This document shows positions 5,077 to 8,511 of a stretch of 8,511 bases of DNA, piece by piece. Source of the stretch: Fimbriimonadales bacterium. Its GTDB lineage: Bacteria; Armatimonadota; Fimbriimonadia; Fimbriimonadales; GBS-DC. The DNA lies in the NCBI GenBank assembly GCA_025060055.1, contig JANXCK010000143.1:1-8511 (forward strand). The letters run 5' to 3'. Below the pieces are notes generated by a model, which was not told where the DNA came from, searched no databases, and saw only the letters and a program-made list of their open reading frames with translations. The position numbers were made by a program, and so were the translations under genes. Numbering within the stretch: position 1 is the first letter of the stretch; every line of letters starts with the position of its first letter.

Positions 5077-6528
5077 CTACTGGATTCCCAATCCCCATCG
5101 CGCCGTCGTGAGCGTTACCAAAGTCACAACGGCGATACAGAAAAGGTTCAACGCCAGTCCTGCGCGTGCCATCTCCTTGAGCTGGATTTCGCCTGAGGCG
5201 AACACAATCGCATTCGGTGGCGTGGCGACGGGTAGCATGAACGCAGCAGACGCGCCCACCGCCACTGGAATTGCCAGCAGGCGCGGGTCAAGTCCCATCC
5301 CGACGGCTGCGGCGCCCACAATCGGCAAAAAGGTCGCCGTAGTCGCCGTGTTCGAGGTCAGCTCCGTGAGGAAAATGATAAGCGCGGCAACACACAACAC
5401 GATAAGCCAGACAGGCAAATCGCCCAGCCCGCTCACTGCTGAGCCTATTGCCTTTGCTAAGCCCGTACTCTCAAAAGCGTGCGCCAACGCCAGCCCACCG
5501 CCAAACAGGATCAACACGCCCCACGGAATACTCTCCGCCACACGCCAGTCCAGAATCGGCTTGTAGGGGCGGACACAAGCGGGCAGCACGAAAAGCGCCA
5601 GCGCTGCGCTCAACGCCACAAAAGCGTCGGAAAGACTTATCCCAAGCCATCGCCCCAACCACTCGCGTCCAATCCATCCGAGCACAGCATACCCGAACAC
5701 CAGTGCGACTCCGCGCTCTGCCAAACTCCACCTCGAACGAGCATCTATCCGCTCCGAGAGCGAATCGCGGAGCGATCTGAAGTTAAGGTTTTTCGAGCAA
5801 AGCTGTACTTTGGTTAGCCAGAACCAGGTGAACGGCAACATCAGCCCCACGAACGGCAACCCAACGCTAAGCCAGTTGAGCATGTTGAGTGAGTATTGGT
5901 AGTTGTCGCGCAGGAATCCCGCGAGGAGCGCGTTCGGCGCTGTGCCAATCAGCGTGCCCACGCCCCCTATTGACGCTGCATAAGCGACACCCAGCAGCAG
6001 CGCAGCGGCGAAGCCGTGCGTTGCCTGCTTGCCACACGCCTGACGCACCCACTCGACCACCGACAACGCCACCGCGAACATCATCATCGTCGTAGAAGTG
6101 TTATTAATCCACATCGAGGTGAACGCCGTAGCTGCCATAAAGCCCCCAATCATCCCTCCAGGTGTTCGCCCCATCCACTTCACGATTCCCAACGCCATTC
6201 GCCTGTGTAGACCCGATTGTTGCATTCCCTGCGCAATCAGGAACCCTCCCAAGAACAGGAACACGATTGGGTCGGCGTAGCGCGCAGCGACTTGCTTCTC
6301 GTCACTAATCCCCGTCAGTGGCATCCACACCAATGGCAACAGCGCTGTCGCCGGAATGGGTATGCATTCCGAGAACCACCAAAGCGCCATCCAGAGGGTC
6401 ATTCCCACCAAGCGCCACGCTTCGGGCGTCAGCGACTCAGGGTGCGGAACGAACAAGGGGACTACACCGAACGCAGGACCGAGTGCCAGCGCTGTCCAGC
6501 GTGCAGCAACCGAGGCAGAGCGTTCCAT
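5077..6528 (-). CDS. DASS/SLC13-family sodium-coupled anion transporter
   Basis: A 483-residue polytopic inner-membrane protein with about a dozen hydrophobic segments, the normal size for bacterial divalent anion:Na+ symporters (VcINDY type). It has both half-sites of the inverted-repeat fold: 'MWINNTSTTMM' (139-149) and the family signature 'LTSNTATTATFLPIV' (390-404). It also has 'GTLIGTAPNALLAGF' (191-205) and 'MLPVATPPNAIVFASGE' (431-447), the re-entrant loop regions that bind Na+ and substrate. Likely substrates are C4-dicarboxylates, citrate or sulfate, and the sequence does not decide between them. The first SNT motif reads NNT (142-144); the second is canonical (392-394). The ATG at 6528 lies 29 bases after the cdsA stop with no clear Shine-Dalgarno, consistent with operon expression. 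No regulator or two-component system lies beside it. Confidence 0.95.
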   Translation of the reverse strand: MERSASVAARWTALALGPAFGVVPLFVPHPESLTPEAWRLVGMTLWMALWWFSECIPIPATALLPLVWMPLTGISDEKQVAARYADPIVFLFLGGFLIAQGMQQSGLHRRMALGIVKWMGRTPGGMIGGFMAATAFTSMWINNTSTTMMMFAVALSVVEWVRQACGKQATHGFAAALLLGVAYAASIGGVGTLIGTAPNALLAGFLRDNYQYSLNMLNWLSVGLPFVGLMLPFTWFWLTKVQLCSKNLNFRSLRDSLSERIDARSRWSLAERGVALVFGYAVLGWIGREWLGRWLGISLSDAFVALSAALALFVLPACVRPYKPILDWRVAESIPWGVLILFGGGLALAHAFESTGLAKAIGSAVSGLGDLPVWLIVLCVAALIIFLTELTSNTATTATFLPIVGAAAVGMGLDPRLLAIPVAVGASAAFMLPVATPPNAIVFASGEIQLKEMARAGLALNLFCIAVVTLVTLTTARWGLGIQ

Positions 6529-6557
6529 CGAGCGGATCGATTCAGCACTTCACGCCT

Positions 6558-7397
6558 CTACCCTGCTGCTTGCACGACCCACCACAGCCAGGGCGCGCTG
6601 AACAAGAAACTGTCGAACCGATCTAACACGCCCCCGTGCCCTGGCAGCACGCCCCCAAAATCCTTGACCCCGACAGAACGCTTGAGCGCAGACTCGAACA
6701 AGTCGCCCAACTGTCCAAGTATTCCCACCCCCACTCCCGCCGCGATTGCCCAACCGCTCGACAACCCAAGCCAGATGCCCCCTTGCCACCCAATCAGCGC
6801 ACAAAATGCAAGGTTTGCGACAAAACCTTCAATGGTTTTAGTGGGGCTAATCGTGCGGGCGATTCGGTGTTTTCCGATGGCTTTTCCGACGAAGTACGCC
6901 GCCGAGTCGCCTGACCAGAGCATTGCGAAGAGCCAGAGCGTCCATAGCGTCCCCCGTTCCACCTGCTGCCCCCAGAGCAGTATCGGTGCGCTATCGTTGC
7001 GTAGTAGCGTCCCGAAGCTGAACAGCCATCCGATGTAGAGCATACCAAATATGCCATACCCGATGTTGGGGGCAGCTGCTTGCCGACCTGTGCGCCAAGC
7101 AACTCCTAACTCATACAGCATGGCGAGTGCTAACGCTGGCAGCAAGAACAAAACAAGGTTCAGTTCGGGGAACATCCAGAGCAGAAAAGGCAATCCCGCG
7201 CCTCCTATCAGCAGAAGTGGGTTAGGGCATGGTTTGGGAAACCAGTCGGCTTGAGCATAGGCGCGTTGATACTCCAGCATGCCAATAGCTGCCAGCAGGC
7301 TGAGCGCGAAAGCGAACAACCCTCCACCCGGCGCGAAGATGGCTGTTAGCATCAGCGGAATTCCAACCAGCGCCGTCAGGAGGCGGGCACGCAGCAT
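6558..7397 (-). CDS. cdsA: phosphatidate cytidylyltransferase CdsA
   Basis: It makes CDP-diacylglycerol from CTP and phosphatidate in the inner membrane, the branch point for bacterial phospholipids. The 279-residue protein has multiple hydrophobic segments and the diagnostic C-terminal motifs: 'WSGDSAAYFVGK' (161-172), 'ISPTKTIEG' (183-191), 'GQLGDLFESALKR' (228-240) and the signature 'GVKDFGGVLPGHGGVLDR' (243-260) followed by FDS. I chose ATG 7397. It falls one base after the NfeD stop codon and starts with a normal 'MLRARLLTALVGIPL' first helix; the longer frame from 7460 would add 21 basic residues that overlap NfeD coding sequence. The near-touching junction suggests translational coupling with NfeD. 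The usual neighbours uppS, frr or dxr are not seen on this side. Confidence 0.96.
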   Translation of the reverse strand: MLRARLLTALVGIPLMLTAIFAPGGGLFAFALSLLAAIGMLEYQRAYAQADWFPKPCPNPLLLIGGAGLPFLLWMFPELNLVLFLLPALALAMLYELGVAWRTGRQAAAPNIGYGIFGMLYIGWLFSFGTLLRNDSAPILLWGQQVERGTLWTLWLFAMLWSGDSAAYFVGKAIGKHRIARTISPTKTIEGFVANLAFCALIGWQGGIWLGLSSGWAIAAGVGVGILGQLGDLFESALKRSVGVKDFGGVLPGHGGVLDRFDSFLFSAPWLWWVVQAAG

Positions 7398-7398
7398 C

Positions 7399-8511
7399 TT
7401 AGGCGGTCGCTTGCTCCTTCTCGACAGCGGTGGGCGCGGGCGTCGGCTGCCAGCGCACATAGAGCGTCAAGCCGTCCACGCGGTCAACCTGCACATACTC
7501 CCCCACCTCGATTGGCGGGTCTAACGCAATCGCGCGCCAGAGTGCGCCGTCCACAAAGATCGTGCCTTCGGGATCGAGTCGGGAGCGCACGCGCCCTACC
7601 ATGCCCACCAGCCGCTCTTGCCCGCTCACTTTGCGGCGGAACTGCGCGCGAATGCCCGAATACGCGACGAACAGGAACGCCGCGCCCGTCAGAACCGTCA
7701 TCGAGCCGATGAGCCAAAAACTCACACGGAATACTGGCGAGTCGGACTGGAACAGGATAATCGAGCCGATTATGAACGAGACCAGTGCGCCTGCGCTCAG
7801 CACACCGTGCGAAGTGGTGAATAGCTCCGCCACAAACAGCACGAACGCCAGCAAAATCAGCGCCACACCCAACGCGTTCACGGGCAGCACGGAACCCGCG
7901 TAGAGCGCAAGCAGCAGCGAAATCGCTCCAATGACGCCTGGCAAAGTGGCGCCAGGGTTCTGCAGCTCGCCTAAAATACCGTAAATCGCCAGCAGCATCA
8001 GAATATAAAACACATTCGGATGCGCAAGAAAGATGAGCAGCGATTCGCGCCAGTTCTTGGGGACTTCGCGCAGCGGTGCGTCTTTGGTGCGCAGCGTGAC
8101 GGTTTGACCGCCTGCCACGCGCACCGTCCGACCGTCGATTTTGACCAACAAGTCCTGCGGACTGTTGGCGATAAGGTCAATCACTTTGTTTTGTAGCGCT
8201 TCGCGTTCCGTCACGGAGGTGGCTTCCGTGACGGCTTTCACGACCCACTCTTTGTTGCGCCCCCGCTGCTCGGCGATGGTCTTGGCGTATGCGATGGTGT
8301 CGTTCATCACCTTGCGTCGCATGTCTTTAGGGATGTCTTGCCCGCCTCCAGCGACGGGGGTCGCTGCGCCGATGTTAGTGCCCGGCGCCATCGCGGCGAC
8401 ATTCGCTGCAACGGTGATGAACACGCCTGCCGAACCCGCTCGCGAACCCGAAGGATACACGAACACAATCACAGGAATCGGGCTGTTGAGCAGCGTGCTG
8501 GTGATGTCGCG
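7399..8511 (-). CDS. NfeD-class membrane serine protease (ClpP-like + membrane + OB domains), 5' end outside window
   Basis: The frame is open to the right edge; the GTG at 8472 is internal, because the 13 codons before it (RDITSTLLNSPIP) continue the family match. The visible 370 residues hold, in order: the end of a ClpP-class protease domain with 'YPSGSRAGSAGVFI' (nucleophile Ser27 of the visible part) and 'RRKVMNDTIAY' (Lys67, about 40 residues later, matching the Ser-Lys dyad spacing known from Pyrococcus 1510-N); a membrane domain (about 155-290) with 'GILGELQNPGATLPGVIGAI'; and a C-terminal OB-fold NfeD domain with 'GMVGRVRSRLDPEGTIFVDG'. This is the long NfeD1b form. Family members cleave membrane-associated proteins such as stomatin/SPFH partners. 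No SPFH gene is visible here; one could lie beyond the right edge. The gene is first of the four seen in this operon. Confidence 0.94.
   Translation of the reverse strand, partial: RDITSTLLNSPIPVIVFVYPSGSRAGSAGVFITVAANVAAMAPGTNIGAATPVAGGGQDIPKDMRRKVMNDTIAYAKTIAEQRGRNKEWVVKAVTEATSVTEREALQNKVIDLIANSPQDLLVKIDGRTVRVAGGQTVTLRTKDAPLREVPKNWRESLLIFLAHPNVFYILMLLAIYGILGELQNPGATLPGVIGAISLLLALYAGSVLPVNALGVALILLAFVLFVAELFTTSHGVLSAGALVSFIIGSIILFQSDSPVFRVSFWLIGSMTVLTGAAFLFVAYSGIRAQFRRKVSGQERLVGMVGRVRSRLDPEGTIFVDGALWRAIALDPPIEVGEYVQVDRVDGLTLYVRWQPTPAPTAVEKEQATA

Noticed and set aside
4853..5566. 237-codon + strand frame across the STN-like gene and transporter junction
   Set aside because: It lies antisense to two supported genes, has low-complexity composition and shows no recognisable domain.
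6217..7038. 273-codon + strand frame opposite the transporter and cdsA
   Set aside because: It is antisense to clear DASS and CdsA motifs, is rich in Ser/Pro/Arg and has no family resemblance.
7398..7460. Longer cdsA start at 7460
   Set aside because: It would add 21 residues rich in Arg and Pro that overlap NfeD coding sequence; ATG 7397 gives a normal CdsA N terminus.
1..8511. CRISPR array, tRNA, transposase, prophage or toxin-antitoxin genes
   Set aside because: No regularly spaced repeats, tRNA-like arms or mobile-element proteins were seen; the only repeats are the tandem pair at 1031-1346.

Overview
The window looks like ordinary bacterial chromosome. GC content is moderately high (an impression, not counted), coding density is high, and gaps between genes are short. 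The organism cannot be fixed from sequence alone. A Uma2-type nuclease, G/C-rich hairpin repeats and a large exported STN-like protein would fit a free-living, possibly thermophilic Armatimonadota or Chloroflexota-like bacterium. That placement is an inference with low confidence.

Left part (1-940, + strand): the 3' end of a Uma2-family (PD-(D/E)XK) endonuclease-like gene, followed after 9 bases by a MobA-like nucleotidyltransferase. The region 941-1356 has no gene. It holds two tandem copies of a 158-base, G/C-rich, hairpin-forming repeat, placed exactly between convergent transcription units.

Middle part (1357-2835, - strand): nusA followed by ylxR (also called rnpM), overlapping by about 30 bases. 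The usual neighbours rimP and infB are absent from this window. The nusA leader is the most intriguing non-coding stretch. A promoter-like element lies upstream of an intrinsic terminator hairpin, and the leader RNA can form a competing pairing, which is the layout of an attenuator.

Right part (2836-8511, - strand): a tightly spaced run of four genes transcribed leftwards. They are a membrane serine protease of the NfeD class (its 5' end lies outside the window), cdsA (phosphatidate cytidylyltransferase), a DASS/SLC13 sodium-coupled anion transporter, and a 738-residue exported protein of unknown function with an STN-like domain. The intrinsic terminator at 2732-2760 ends this unit or acts inside the nusA leader. 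Three of the four products are predicted membrane proteins and the fourth has a signal sequence, so the operon has an envelope theme.

No tRNA, rRNA, CRISPR array, transposase gene or phage gene was seen. No completely new multi-gene system is evident. The points most worth a second look are the nusA leader, the paired hairpin/G-quadruplex repeat, and the uncharacterised STN-like protein.
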